Assembly (NCBI RefSeq): GCF_023701485.1
Contig: NZ_JAMQBK010000039.1
Span: 1 to 64,000, forward strand
DNA from: Aporhodopirellula aestuarii
GTDB lineage: Bacteria > Planctomycetota > Planctomycetia > Pirellulales > Pirellulaceae
DNA length: 64,000 nucleotides
Direction: 5' to 3'
The notes under the pieces were generated by a model. It ran no database searches. It was not told where the DNA came from and saw nothing but the letters and a program-made list of their open reading frames with translations. This document shows, piece by piece, positions 27,020-36,643 of the stretch. The translations under genes and the position numbers were made by a program. Numbering within the stretch: the stretch's first letter is position 1; each line of letters opens with the position of its first letter.

Positions 27020-27718
27020 ATGTCCGATAGCTCGCATCTTGAAAACCGTGAGAGTGCCAGCGAGGAAAGTACGTTTATGAGTGAGTCATCCCATCCGGCC
27101 GGAAAACCGTCGGGCAAAGATTCCGACCAGTCGCCGGCAATGCCTGCGGCGGACGAGCGGATGCCGCTGACGAAGGTGGATTCGCCTCATCCGGCGGTGT
27201 GGGATGTCGATGAATTATTAAAACAGTGTGACTTTCGAACGCAGGCTCGCGGTGGTCCCGGTGGCCAGCATCGCAATCGCACAGCGTCGGGGGTGTTTGT
27301 CACCTTTCGGCCCGCCGAGATCACTGCCGAGGCGACCGAAGAGCGGAATCAGCATCGCAATCGAGAGGTTGCGATTCGCCGGTTGCGGTACGTGCTCGCG
27401 GTGAGTCTGCGGACGCCGTCTCCGTTGGCTGACGCGTTGGGGGCCAGCGACCGGGGCTCAGCCGATTCGCAGGAGCAGGCGGTTCGCGACCGTTTTCGTG
27501 GTTCGCCGCTGAAAATGGCGGAGGGAAATGACGCCAAACCGGCGGTGCTCGCACTTTTGCTCAACGATTTGCACGCCGCAGGCGGCCAGCCGAGCTTGGT
27601 GGCGCCGTTTTGGAAGGTTTCCACCAGCCGAATTGCCGCATGTTTACGGTCGCATCACCTCGCCATGACGCTGGTGAATCGCATTCGCCAGCACCACGGC
27701 CGAGGACCGCTGAAGTAG
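27020..27718 (+). CDS. peptide-chain-release-factor-like protein with GGQ motif
   Basis: 232 residues. Residues about 62-135 contain the RF-1 catalytic domain with GGPGGQHRNRTASGV (GGQ at 81-83), which hydrolyses peptidyl-tRNA in release factors. There is no codon-recognition domain, so this is not RF1 or RF2. Related small GGQ proteins (ArfB/YaeJ group, and an RF-like planctomycete group) rescue stalled ribosomes; ArfB's basic C-terminal tail is not evident here. The N-terminal 60 residues are polar and probably disordered. A second start at 27077 is possible. Confidence 0.82.
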   Translation: MSDSSHLENRESASEESTFMSESSHPAGKPSGKDSDQSPAMPAADERMPLTKVDSPHPAVWDVDELLKQCDFRTQARGGPGGQHRNRTASGVFVTFRPAEITAEATEERNQHRNREVAIRRLRYVLAVSLRTPSPLADALGASDRGSADSQEQAVRDRFRGSPLKMAEGNDAKPAVLALLLNDLHAAGGQPSLVAPFWKVSTSRIAACLRSHHLAMTLVNRIRQHHGRGPLK

Positions 27719-27821
27719 CCGACGTCGGCGAAAGGGATTGGGCCTGCGAAATCTCGCTGACTTTCGTTAAGTTGTGCAGCTTCTGAATTCTGTCCCATTC
27801 TCGCAACCGATCCTCCCGCTG

Positions 27822-29105
27822 ATGCTCGATCGCAAATTCATTCTGCAAAATCCCGAACTGGTCTCCGAAAACTCGGCTCGACGTGGGGTTTCCGTGGACG
27901 TCCAAGCCATCTGCGAACTCGAGTCCCAACGGCTCGCGGCGTTGAAACGGTCCCAGGAATTCAATACCCAGGCGAACGAAACCAGCAAACGGATCGCTGG
28001 TGCGAAGGACAACGAAGAACGGCAAAAGTTAATCGCCGAGGGGCGTGCGCTCCGCGAGCAAAAAGACGCCGCTGCCGCCGAACAAAGTGAACTCGAGGCC
28101 AAGATTCTCGAACTGCAAGCGGTCTTGCCCAACCTGACCCATCCGGCCGTGCCCGATGGCGGGGAGGAAGACGCCAACGAGCTGGGGTTTGGCAAAACCT
28201 CGAAACCCTCCTTCGATTTCAAACCGATCGACCATTTGGAACTCGGCGAAAAGCACGACCTTTTCGATTTCGAGAGCGGCGCCCGCGTGGCCGGATCCGG
28301 ATTCTATTTCCTGCGAAACGCTGCCGTGCGATTGGATTTGGCGCTGCAGCAATTTGCGATCAGTTTTCTGAGTGATCGTGGGTTCACGCCTGTATCCACA
28401 CCCGACTTGGCCCTGACCAGTGTTCTGCACGGCACCGGGTTCAATCCGCGCGGTCCGGAGACACAGATTTACAGCATCGAGAATACCGAGCTGAATCTCG
28501 TCGCGACGGCGGAAATCACGCTCGGCGGCATGCTCAGCGGCCAGATTCTCGAGAGCGAGAAGCTGCCGATCAAATTATGTGGGCTCAGTCACTGTTTCCG
28601 GACCGAAGCCGGTGCAGCCGGACGGGCTTCGCGAGGCCTGTACCGCGTCCACCAGTTCACCAAGATCGAGATGTTCGCCTTCACGCTGCCCGAACAGAGT
28701 GAATCGATTCACGAAGAAATGCGTGAACTCGAATGCGAAATCTTTGACGCCTTGGAAGTCCCCTACCGGGTTGTGGACACCGCCGCCGGTGACCTCGGCG
28801 GACCCGCGTATCGCAAATACGACCTCGAAGCCTGGATGCCCGGACGCGGGGATGGCGGCGAGTGGGGAGAGGTTACCAGCACGAGCAATTGCACGGACTA
28901 CCAAGCCCGTCGACTCGACGTTCGTTACAAGACGCCGGGGCAAAAGGGGACGCAGTATGTTCACACGCTCAACGGCACCGCGATTGCAACCGGTCGTGCG
29001 ATGATTGCGATTCTCGAAAACCACCAACGTGCCGATGGTTCGATCGCCGTCCCCAAGATCTTGCAGCCTTGGGTGGGTAAAGAAATCTTGGAACCCGTGA
29101 GCTGA
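27822..29105 (+). CDS. serS: seryl-tRNA synthetase
   Basis: Class II synthetase for Ser-tRNA and the first step of selenocysteine charging. 427 residues from the ATG at 27822; this start gives the canonical MLDRKFILQNPELV opening (a GTG at 27774 would add 16 residues of no family similarity). The tRNA-binding coiled coil runs about 25-105. Motif 2 reads FRTEAGAAGRASRGLYRVHQF... and motif 3 LNGTAIATGRAMIAILEN. The EVTSTSNCTDYQARR segment is typical. Followed 144 bases later by alaS. Confidence 0.97.
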   Translation: MLDRKFILQNPELVSENSARRGVSVDVQAICELESQRLAALKRSQEFNTQANETSKRIAGAKDNEERQKLIAEGRALREQKDAAAAEQSELEAKILELQAVLPNLTHPAVPDGGEEDANELGFGKTSKPSFDFKPIDHLELGEKHDLFDFESGARVAGSGFYFLRNAAVRLDLALQQFAISFLSDRGFTPVSTPDLALTSVLHGTGFNPRGPETQIYSIENTELNLVATAEITLGGMLSGQILESEKLPIKLCGLSHCFRTEAGAAGRASRGLYRVHQFTKIEMFAFTLPEQSESIHEEMRELECEIFDALEVPYRVVDTAAGDLGGPAYRKYDLEAWMPGRGDGGEWGEVTSTSNCTDYQARRLDVRYKTPGQKGTQYVHTLNGTAIATGRAMIAILENHQRADGSIAVPKILQPWVGKEILEPVS

Positions 29106-29249
29106 CCGCTCATTGACTGGGGTTGCCGGCCCGTTTCAGACTGCAGACCTCGATCGGTCAATTCCACTTTTGTCCGTTCAAACGCTCGTCCTCGGAAGAG
29201 CGTTCTTTGATACCGAATTTTAACACACCACTCACTACACCGAACGAAA

Positions 29250-32099
29250 ATGAAGACCGACGAATTACGCGAAAAGTACCTCGAGTTCTTTGAAACGAAA
29301 GGCTGTGTTCGCCAACCCAGTGATGTGTTGGTTCCGGCATGGGACCCGTCCGTGCTATTCACCCCCGCGGGTATGAACCAATTCAAAGATCACTTTCTCG
29401 GCAAGGTAAAGCTCGACTTCACTCGCGCGACAACGTGTCAGAAATGTCTCCGTACCGGGGACATCGACAATGTCGGACGTACGGCGTTTCACCACACATT
29501 TTTCGAAATGCTTGGTAACTTCAGCTTCGGCGATTACTTCAAACCGGAAGCCATCGCCTGGGCATGGGAGTTCCTCACCGACAAAAAATGGCTGGCCATC
29601 GATCCGGACCGTCTATCGGTGACGGTATACAAAGACGACGACGAAGCGTTCAAAATTTGGAACGAAACGATTGGTTTGCCGACGTCGCGAATCGCACGCA
29701 TGGAGGAAGACGAAAACTTCTGGCCCGCGTCGGCGCCGAGCGAAGGTCCTGACGGTGTTTGTGGACCGTGCAGCGAAATCTACTACCATCTCGATGACGG
29801 CAGCGACGTTGAGATTTGGAACCTTGTTTTCACCCAGTTCAATCGCGTCGGTGCACCACCGAATAACTTGCATCCGTTGCCCAGCAAGAACATCGACACG
29901 GGCATGGGACTCGAACGCACGGCCAGCGTTCTGCAGGGCGTTCCGACGAACTTTCACATCGACAGCTTGCTGCCGATCGTGCACGCGGCCGCTGAAGTTT
30001 GCGGGGTGAAGTACGAGTACCAGAGCGACAACGGACGTAGGCTTCGCCGGATTACCGACCACGCCCGCGCGGCGGTCTTTTCGATTCACGAGAACGTTTA
30101 CCCCGGTCCAAAAGATGCCCGCTCGGTTATCCGTCGGTTGATTCGCCGCGCCGTGCTCGACGGTTATCAAATGAACCTCCGCGAACCGTTCTTGTACCAA
30201 CTCACTAGCGCCGTCGCTGAAGCATCCAAGGCAGCGTATCCCGAACTCAGCCAAACGACGCAGCGGGTTGGCGAAGCGATTGAATCCGAAGAGCGTGCGT
30301 TCTTTGCCACGATCGACGGCGGCATGAAACGGATCGGTAATCTGTTTGAGGATATGAAAGCCGAATCGTCGGTCATGGTTCCGGGCGCCGAAGCGGCGGA
30401 TCTGTTGACAACGTATGGCGTGCCACCTGAGCTCGTCCAAACGCTCGCCGCCGAACAGAACTTCACGTTCGATTGGGTCGGATTCCGCGAAGCGATGGAA
30501 AAACACGCCGGTGACAGCGATGGCGGTCAACGGGTGTTGTTCCAAACCGGACCGCTCGAAACGCTCAAAGAAGCTCTGCGGGAGACTCCGTTTGTCGGCT
30601 ACGAATCGACCGAAGCGACCGCTACCGTCAAAGGCATCATCACCGGTGACGGAAGAGAGAAAGGCGACGAAGGGCAGTTGCTCTCGCATCTGGATCGTCC
30701 CGGCGACGCGGTGTTGCGGATCGTGCTGGATCACTCGCCGTTTTATGGTGAATCCGGTGGTCAGGTGGGCGATACCGGCGTGATCGAAAACAAAAACTTC
30801 CGCTTCGAAGTGCTCGACACCCAACGCCATGCTTCGTTAATTGTTCATCACGGCAAACTCGTCAAAGGCAAGATCAGCGAAGGCGAAACGTGCACGGCGA
30901 AAGTGGACGTCGCTAACCGAACCGCCCTCGCCCGCGCTCACTCGGCGACGCACGTGTTGCACCACGCGTTGCACACACACGTCGGTCGTCACGCCGAGCA
31001 ACAAGGTAGTAAAGTCGAACCGGACCGTTTGCGCTTTGACTTTACAAACCCCAAAGCGATTCCCGACGAAACGTTGCTAGAGATCGAAAAGGATGTGCTG
31101 GAGTTTGTCGCCAAACGTGAGCCAATCCGCTGGGACACGGTATCGCTCGACGATGCCCGCAAGGCTGGGGCGATGATGCTGTTTGGTGAGAAATACCCGG
31201 ATCCTTGTCGGATGGTTTCGATGGGTGAATTCAGCCGCGAACTTTGCGGCGGGACGCACCTGACCAACACCGCCGACATCGGTGCCTTTGAGGTTGTTGT
31301 CGAGGAGAGCGTGTCGACGGGAACGCGTCGAATCCAAGCTCTCACCGGTGAGCGAGCCAAACAGCACCGTGAGCAAACGATGCACTTGCTCGATAAAGTT
31401 GCCGAGCGACTCGGTTGCAAACCCGCCTACGCAGCGGCCGCAACGGAAGCGTTGTTGGAGGACGTCCGGACACTCAAGAAAGAACTTTCGGCAGGCAAGG
31501 CGGTAGACCATTCGACCGAGTTTCGGTTCGATCCCGCCGCCGCGAAAGCGACACCGACGGATACGTCCGACTACAACGCCGTTCGGGCTGCTGTGCGAGC
31601 GTTGACGCGGCGTCTCAACGTCGCGATCGATGACGTTGTCGATCGACTCGATTCCCTGTTGACCGATCGCAGCCGTTTGGTCACCGAGTTAAAAGAGATC
31701 AGTGAAGGCGGATTGATCTCCGCCGACGATTTGATTGAGTCCGGATCGACGGTGGGCGACACGTTGCTCGTCGTTGCCGAAACGCCTGGTGCCAACCCCA
31801 ACATCATGCGGGGATGGATCGACCAAATCCGCAAGAAGAGCAAGGGGCCAACCGCGGTGTTGTTGGGATCGGCTCAAGGCGACAAGGTTGTTTTGGTTGG
31901 CGGTCTGAGCCGCGACCTCGTCGACCGTGGCCTCAAAGCAGGCAACTGGGTCGGCGACGCGGCAAAGGTTGTCGGTGGAGGTGGCGGTGGCCGGCCAGAC
32001 ATGGCGCAGGCGGGCGGCAAGGACCCAGCGAAGCTGCCGCAGGCGATCGAGGAAGCTCGCCAAAGCATGACGGAGCAGTTGCAAAAGGCGAAAGCCTAA
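29250..32099 (+). CDS. alaS: alanyl-tRNA synthetase
   Basis: 949 residues, somewhat longer than E. coli AlaRS (876). Starts with the family motif LREKYLEFFETKGC. Catalytic core (FTPAGMNQFKDHF, RTGDIDNVGRTAFHHTFFEM), then the editing domain with HSATHVLHHAL (about 563-573) and CGGTHLTNT (about 666-674), both zinc-binding His/Cys sites intact, and a C-Ala domain ending in the Gly-rich VVGGGGGGRPDMAQAGGKDP. So both aminoacylation and Ser/Gly editing should work. The extra length lies between residues 340 and 560. Single-gene unit. Confidence 0.97.
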   Translation: MKTDELREKYLEFFETKGCVRQPSDVLVPAWDPSVLFTPAGMNQFKDHFLGKVKLDFTRATTCQKCLRTGDIDNVGRTAFHHTFFEMLGNFSFGDYFKPEAIAWAWEFLTDKKWLAIDPDRLSVTVYKDDDEAFKIWNETIGLPTSRIARMEEDENFWPASAPSEGPDGVCGPCSEIYYHLDDGSDVEIWNLVFTQFNRVGAPPNNLHPLPSKNIDTGMGLERTASVLQGVPTNFHIDSLLPIVHAAAEVCGVKYEYQSDNGRRLRRITDHARAAVFSIHENVYPGPKDARSVIRRLIRRAVLDGYQMNLREPFLYQLTSAVAEASKAAYPELSQTTQRVGEAIESEERAFFATIDGGMKRIGNLFEDMKAESSVMVPGAEAADLLTTYGVPPELVQTLAAEQNFTFDWVGFREAMEKHAGDSDGGQRVLFQTGPLETLKEALRETPFVGYESTEATATVKGIITGDGREKGDEGQLLSHLDRPGDAVLRIVLDHSPFYGESGGQVGDTGVIENKNFRFEVLDTQRHASLIVHHGKLVKGKISEGETCTAKVDVANRTALARAHSATHVLHHALHTHVGRHAEQQGSKVEPDRLRFDFTNPKAIPDETLLEIEKDVLEFVAKREPIRWDTVSLDDARKAGAMMLFGEKYPDPCRMVSMGEFSRELCGGTHLTNTADIGAFEVVVEESVSTGTRRIQALTGERAKQHREQTMHLLDKVAERLGCKPAYAAAATEALLEDVRTLKKELSAGKAVDHSTEFRFDPAAAKATPTDTSDYNAVRAAVRALTRRLNVAIDDVVDRLDSLLTDRSRLVTELKEISEGGLISADDLIESGSTVGDTLLVVAETPGANPNIMRGWIDQIRKKSKGPTAVLLGSAQGDKVVLVGGLSRDLVDRGLKAGNWVGDAAKVVGGGGGGRPDMAQAGGKDPAKLPQAIEEARQSMTEQLQKAKA

Positions 32100-32371
32100 G
32101 CTCGGCTTCTGACGGTTCTCATTCGCCGATTCTGTCGGCGAGTGTTCAACTGTGGAATCGTTTTCCGATGGCCTTCGTCCTTCTCGTGAGTGGGGCGGAG
32201 GCGTCACTTCCCGCGCGCGGGAGGGTGAAGTCAAAGAACGCAATTTCAGGGCGCGCAAGTGAGCGGACCTTTAGAATCCCTTGCTCGCACGGCGGGCTAG
32301 TAAATCAGATGCCGGTGATCCCCACGAGGGAGGCAAAGTGACGTCCAGGCGAACTTTTGAAGGAAGAGTTG
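32100..32371. other. convergent intergenic region with a GC-rich palindrome
   Basis: 272 bases between alaS and lptB. A 9-bp stem with a 5-base loop (32121-32143) follows alaS by 20 bases but has no T-run, so at best a weak terminator. A perfect 14-bp palindrome (TCCCGCGCGCGGGA) sits at 32209-32222. No gene is evident. Confidence 0.3.
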
Positions 32372-33277
32372 CTAGACGTCGGTGACGCGGCGGGGGCGTT
32401 GGCGGGTGACGGCGGGTTTGACGCGGAGGTTTTCGTGCGGCGCGTCGACACGCTGGATGTTCGCTTCCTGCGGTCGATGGGGAACTCCGGCCGCGGCATC
32501 CAGGTCGCCGAGGTATTCCTCTCGCACTTTCGGATGCCGTTTGACTTCGTCCGGTGTGCCGTCAATCAGCACTTGGCCTTGGTAGATCACGTAGCAACGA
32601 TCGACCGTCGTCAAAATCTCGCGGGCGGCGTGGTCGGTGATGAGCACGCTGATCCCGGAATCACGTAATTGCGTGATCACGCTTTGGATCGATTGCACGG
32701 TCACGGGGTCGATACCCGCGAACGGCTCGTCGAGCATCACGATTTGTGGGTTGGAAACGAGGCACCTCGCGATTTCCAGACGCCGTCGTTCACCACCGCT
32801 AAGACCCGCGGCAGGGCTCTTGCGGATATGGGTGATGTTGAATTCTTCGAGGAGTTCGTCGGTGCGTTCTTTCCGCCGCTTGCGATCGAATCCGAGCAAT
32901 TCGAGCAGTGCTGAGATGTTTTGCTCGACCGAGAGTTTCTTGAAGACGCTGGGCTCCTGAGGCAGGTAACCCATGTTCCCGTCGCGGGCTCGGCGGAACA
33001 TTGGCCAATCGGTGACATCCTGGCCGCTCAAGTAGACGCGTCCCCGGTCCGGTTGCACCAAGCCGCAAATCATGCGGAAACTGGTCGATTTACCCGCCCC
33101 GTTGGGCCCGAGCAATCCCACAATTTCCGCGGCGCCGACGCTGAGATTGACACCGTCGACCACTCGCCTGCGGCCGTAGGTTTTTTGCAGACCGACCGCC
33201 TCGAGAATCGGCTCTCGTTCGGCAAACTCTTCTCGGCCGTTGCGGGGCATGGTGGCGGAATCGAAATCGTCAGACAT
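32372..33277 (-). CDS. lptB: LPS-export ABC transporter ATP-binding protein
   Basis: 301 residues. Walker A GPNGAGKST (57-65), Q-loop region YLPQEPSVFKKLSVEQN, signature LSGGERRRLEIARC, Walker B IVMLDEPFAGIDPVTV, and the late H-loop ITDHAAREIL, which with the YLPQEPSVF and DHAARE forms is typical of LptB. LptB with LptF/LptG pulls lipopolysaccharide from the inner membrane; no lptFG or lptA/C lies in this window. About 35 extra residues after the normal C-terminus are hydrophilic and of no known domain. It lies downstream of the signal peptidase gene on the same strand (84-base gap). Confidence 0.92.
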   Translation of the reverse strand: MSDDFDSATMPRNGREEFAEREPILEAVGLQKTYGRRRVVDGVNLSVGAAEIVGLLGPNGAGKSTSFRMICGLVQPDRGRVYLSGQDVTDWPMFRRARDGNMGYLPQEPSVFKKLSVEQNISALLELLGFDRKRRKERTDELLEEFNITHIRKSPAAGLSGGERRRLEIARCLVSNPQIVMLDEPFAGIDPVTVQSIQSVITQLRDSGISVLITDHAAREILTTVDRCYVIYQGQVLIDGTPDEVKRHPKVREEYLGDLDAAAGVPHRPQEANIQRVDAPHENLRVKPAVTRQRPRRVTDV

Positions 33278-33361
33278 GGTAGGCCGGCATCTTGGGATGC
33301 GGGAAGGGAAAACGGGGCGTCAGCCTACAATCGCAAAATCCCGTCGCCAGCACAATCTCGA

Positions 33362-35401
33362 CTATCGAATCAGACGCATGCGGCTGAAATTGGGGGTAAA
33401 GGGGAGCGGTGACGGCCAGGGGTGAGGCCAAAAGATCGCGAGTGCCTTGCCCACCAGTAAATCTCGTGGCACGTAGGAGGCGTCGGCAAACTTGTACGAG
33501 TCGGGATCGACGCTGCGATTACGCCCGAATCGTTCCTTGGTGCCCGCCCAACAGCGAGCGTCGAGACTTTCGGGGCTGTTGTCACCCATCGGGAAAAACT
33601 GATCTTCTCCGATCGGAAACGAGACGACCCGCCGCGTCGCCCATCCGGGAAATTCGTCCCAAATTTCGGGTTCGCCCATTACCGCTTGGATTTCTTCCAC
33701 GCGGACCACCGACCCCACGAATTCGTTTAGACCGGGAATGTCGTAATCGAGCATCCGAGATTCGCCGTCTTTGGTGGCGATGTAGTACTTGTCCCGGTTG
33801 ATATCGAGATGATGGAGCGTCGCCGCCCCGCCTTGCACCGCGACGCCGACTGGCGAGGCATCCAGCGGATTTCCAGGGCCGTCGTATTTAGGGCGAACCG
33901 ATTGAGGGCTGAGGAAGCTGGAAACGTCAAACGTTGTTGGGCCATCAAAGGAGACAACCTCTCCATCGACCCACAACAACAGTTCGTCGTCACAATTGCT
34001 AAACCGGATTTTGTGGCGGGTACCCGCTGTCACGGACGTGGATGCAACCGGGTTTGGATTGGAGACCTTTTCGTCAAAGGTGTCAAAGAATCTCGGTTGA
34101 TCATCTTCCATTGATAGCTGTGCTTGACCCGTGGCGAGGTCGATCGTGCAGCGATACTGCACGCCAGCTTCGACGATTTCCAGCGTGAGTGATTGTGCAC
34201 CCGATGCCGTCTCGATATCTGCTTCGACGATCAAATCGCCGACCCAGTGAACACCGTCGCCGGCGTACCCGGTGCCACCATACTTAAGGTGATTACGGAA
34301 TTGGCTGAGGTCGCCACCCGATTGATAGTCAGGTCGGAAGACGCCACCGCTGCGGGATTGTCCCGACAACGAGAAGCCTCCGGGTGACGGTTTGAGGTCG
34401 TAGACGCGGCCGGACGCAACGTACAGGTACGCATCGTAGGCATAGAAGTCCGTGATCAAACGACTCCCGTACGGATTGGTGTTGGCGAGTGAGAGTCCCG
34501 ATTTGGCCTTCTGCCATTGCTCGTCGGTTGGCCAGCGATGGTAGTACCTCAGCCATTCAGGCTGTGCCCCCGCGGTGACCTTGGCAACAAGTCCGTCGGC
34601 CGATTGAGACACGTTCCACGAATCAGATGGTGGTCGGGTCGCACCCGGTCGCCACGGTTGTAACCGGGCCGGATAATTCGCGTCGAGGAGCGCGGCGGCT
34701 TGGTGATTGCTGTCGTAGACCAAATGCTGCATCGCCAACAGCTTTTCGGGCGGTTTGCGTAAGATCTCGCCCAGCGCCGTGCGGCGATTCGCGGTCATCG
34801 GCTGGGCCTCCACGCTAGCCGGCCCGGTGGGTGACGAATAAACGTCGCCATGCATGATGCTCAATGTTTCGTTGGGCAGCCCGACGAGTCGTTTGATGTA
34901 GTTTTGTTTCGGATTGATGGGGACTTTGAACACGATCACGTCCCAGCGTTTGGGATCACTGATCGCATATGCAAACTTGCTGACCAAGATCCGGTCGCCG
35001 CTGAAGGTCGCGTCTTCCGAATTGTCCTTCAAGTCCAACGCGTTCACGTATCGACAATTCGGACAAATCCCGCCCACGACGACGTCTTCGATCGTCGACT
35101 GGCGATTCTCCAGGCTCGCACCGATCGGAAATTGCTGGCCGCACTGGTCGCAGAAAATGTCCTTGTGGGCGCCCATCAGCGCGGGCGCCATCGATCCGGT
35201 CGGGATCACGAACGCTTCGGCGATAAATGCTCGAAACAACAATGCCAGCACGAACGCGACGACAAACGCTTCTGCGGTTTCACGCCCCCACTGGACTCGA
35301 AAGACGGCCGCCCGTTGCTGCAGCAGCGGCATCGAATCCCAGGCTTCCTGGGGCGAAGGTTCTGCATCGGTTTCAGTCGCGGAAGCTGCGGTTTCAGGCA
35401 T
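33362..35401 (-). CDS. lepB: signal peptidase I with zinc-ribbon and large beta-rich insertions
   Basis: Removes signal peptides from exported proteins. 679 residues, about twice the usual size. One N-terminal membrane helix (about 45-62) is followed by Ser70 in PTGSMAP, the general base Lys170 in [14 protein letters not shown] and the C-terminal box [14 protein letters not shown]. Two additions interrupt the family: CxxC pairs at Cys84/87 and Cys113/116 between the Ser and Lys boxes (zinc-ribbon-like), and about 400 residues (about 195-600) containing a LamG/concanavalin-like stretch ([20 protein letters not shown]..., [20 protein letters not shown]). Catalytic residues are intact. Confidence 0.93.
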   Translation of the reverse strand: MPETAASATETDAEPSPQEAWDSMPLLQQRAAVFRVQWGRETAEAFVVAFVLALLFRAFIAEAFVIPTGSMAPALMGAHKDIFCDQCGQQFPIGASLENRQSTIEDVVVGGICPNCRYVNALDLKDNSEDATFSGDRILVSKFAYAISDPKRWDVIVFKVPINPKQNYIKRLVGLPNETLSIMHGDVYSSPTGPASVEAQPMTANRRTALGEILRKPPEKLLAMQHLVYDSNHQAAALLDANYPARLQPWRPGATRPPSDSWNVSQSADGLVAKVTAGAQPEWLRYYHRWPTDEQWQKAKSGLSLANTNPYGSRLITDFYAYDAYLYVASGRVYDLKPSPGGFSLSGQSRSGGVFRPDYQSGGDLSQFRNHLKYGGTGYAGDGVHWVGDLIVEADIETASGAQSLTLEIVEAGVQYRCTIDLATGQAQLSMEDDQPRFFDTFDEKVSNPNPVASTSVTAGTRHKIRFSNCDDELLLWVDGEVVSFDGPTTFDVSSFLSPQSVRPKYDGPGNPLDASPVGVAVQGGAATLHHLDINRDKYYIATKDGESRMLDYDIPGLNEFVGSVVRVEEIQAVMGEPEIWDEFPGWATRRVVSFPIGEDQFFPMGDNSPESLDARCWAGTKERFGRNRSVDPDSYKFADASYVPRDLLVGKALAIFWPHPWPSPLPFTPNFSRMRLIR

Positions 35402-35670
35402 GTCGGATCAAGCAGAGGGGCGGAAAAAGTCATCGGCAGAAGGGGAGAACCGGAAAAGTTCCGCCCAGGAGCCGCACACCAGGCATTTAAAGGAAATCTG
35501 GCGAGCAGGTAGTGTAGCGTTTAACCGCGATTGGGCAGTACCTCAATCGGAAGTGCTCGACGAGAGCTGAAATGCTCTCCGCGAGCTGTCAAACCGATCG
35601 TGGACGAATTTTCAGCGGTCATCACCTGATACGCCGGGGATTCCCGCGCGGTTTATGCGAGACTCTGTGT

Positions 35671-36441
35671 TCACTGCAGCCGAGGGGGCACCGGGAATTG
35701 CAGTGAAAACTTGGTGCCGCGGTTGAGTTCGCTTTGAACGCTGATGCGACCGCCATGGGCCTCGATGATTTTGCGAGCCGTCGGAAGCCCCAGACCGGAA
35801 CCACCATCTTTGGTGCTGTAGAAGGGTTCAAACATATGCAGCACGGTGTTGTCGTCGAGTCCGCCGCCGGTGTCGATCAGGTCCAGCCCGACGCCACTTC
35901 GGTTGCTATACGTGCGTGCCCACAACTGCCCGCCATCGGGCATCGCCTCGAGCGCGTTCTTGACGAGGTTCATGAGGGCTGACTGCAGCGAGTCGCTGTG
36001 CAATCGGATCGATGGTAAATCAGGGTCGAGATACCGCTGCAGGTCCACTTTCTGGGCATCGGCTTGCGCCTGATAGGCTCCGAGCACCTGTTTGACTTGA
36101 TCGTTCAAACTGCCGGGGATCAAGTCGATGTGTCGCAACCGCGCGTATTTCAAGAAGTCTCGCAACAACGCTTCCATCCGCTCGCATTGCGTGCGGACCA
36201 TGTCGACGCGGGGCAAACAACGGCGACTCGCGGGCGTATCAATGTCGACCAAGTCTTCGCTCAGTAATTCGATATTCATGTGAATGATCGAAAGCGGGTT
36301 TTTGATCTCGTGGGCGAGTGATCCAGCCAATTCGGCGAGTTCTTCGTACTGCCCACGGACCTCGTCCATTGCCGCCTGATGAATGGCAGCCTGTTTCGCA
36401 CGTTCGTCGCGAGGATTCGGTTCGTTGGAGGTTGAGTTCAT
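35671..36441 (-). CDS. soluble two-component sensor histidine kinase
   Basis: 256 residues without a membrane segment. A short helical N-terminus (about 10-40) leads to the dimerisation helix with the phospho-acceptor His44 in SLAHEIKNPLSIIHMN, then a HATPase domain with MNLVKNALEAMPDGG (N box), DTGGGLDD (G1), and GGSGLGLPTARKIIEAHGG (G2). It resembles the NtrB/KinA-type kinase core. No response regulator or PAS domain is adjacent, so its signal and partner are unknown. The region before it (35402-35670) shows no other gene. Confidence 0.9.
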   Translation of the reverse strand: MNSTSNEPNPRDERAKQAAIHQAAMDEVRGQYEELAELAGSLAHEIKNPLSIIHMNIELLSEDLVDIDTPASRRCLPRVDMVRTQCERMEALLRDFLKYARLRHIDLIPGSLNDQVKQVLGAYQAQADAQKVDLQRYLDPDLPSIRLHSDSLQSALMNLVKNALEAMPDGGQLWARTYSNRSGVGLDLIDTGGGLDDNTVLHMFEPFYSTKDGGSGLGLPTARKIIEAHGGRISVQSELNRGTKFSLQFPVPPRLQ

Positions 36442-36643
36442 CAGTGCAGTTGGAATGATCGCGAAATTTCGGGCGTGCGAGGACGCTCAGGAGGTCACAA
36501 GATTGTAACGGTTGGCAGATTCCGTGCCGATCGGCTCGACGCACACTTCCGAAAATCAGTCGCCCCCTGTGAATCGCAGGGACGTAATTTGCACCTGAAA
36601 CCGATATTGTTGACCCGATTGAGGATTCCGTAGGGTGGGCGGG

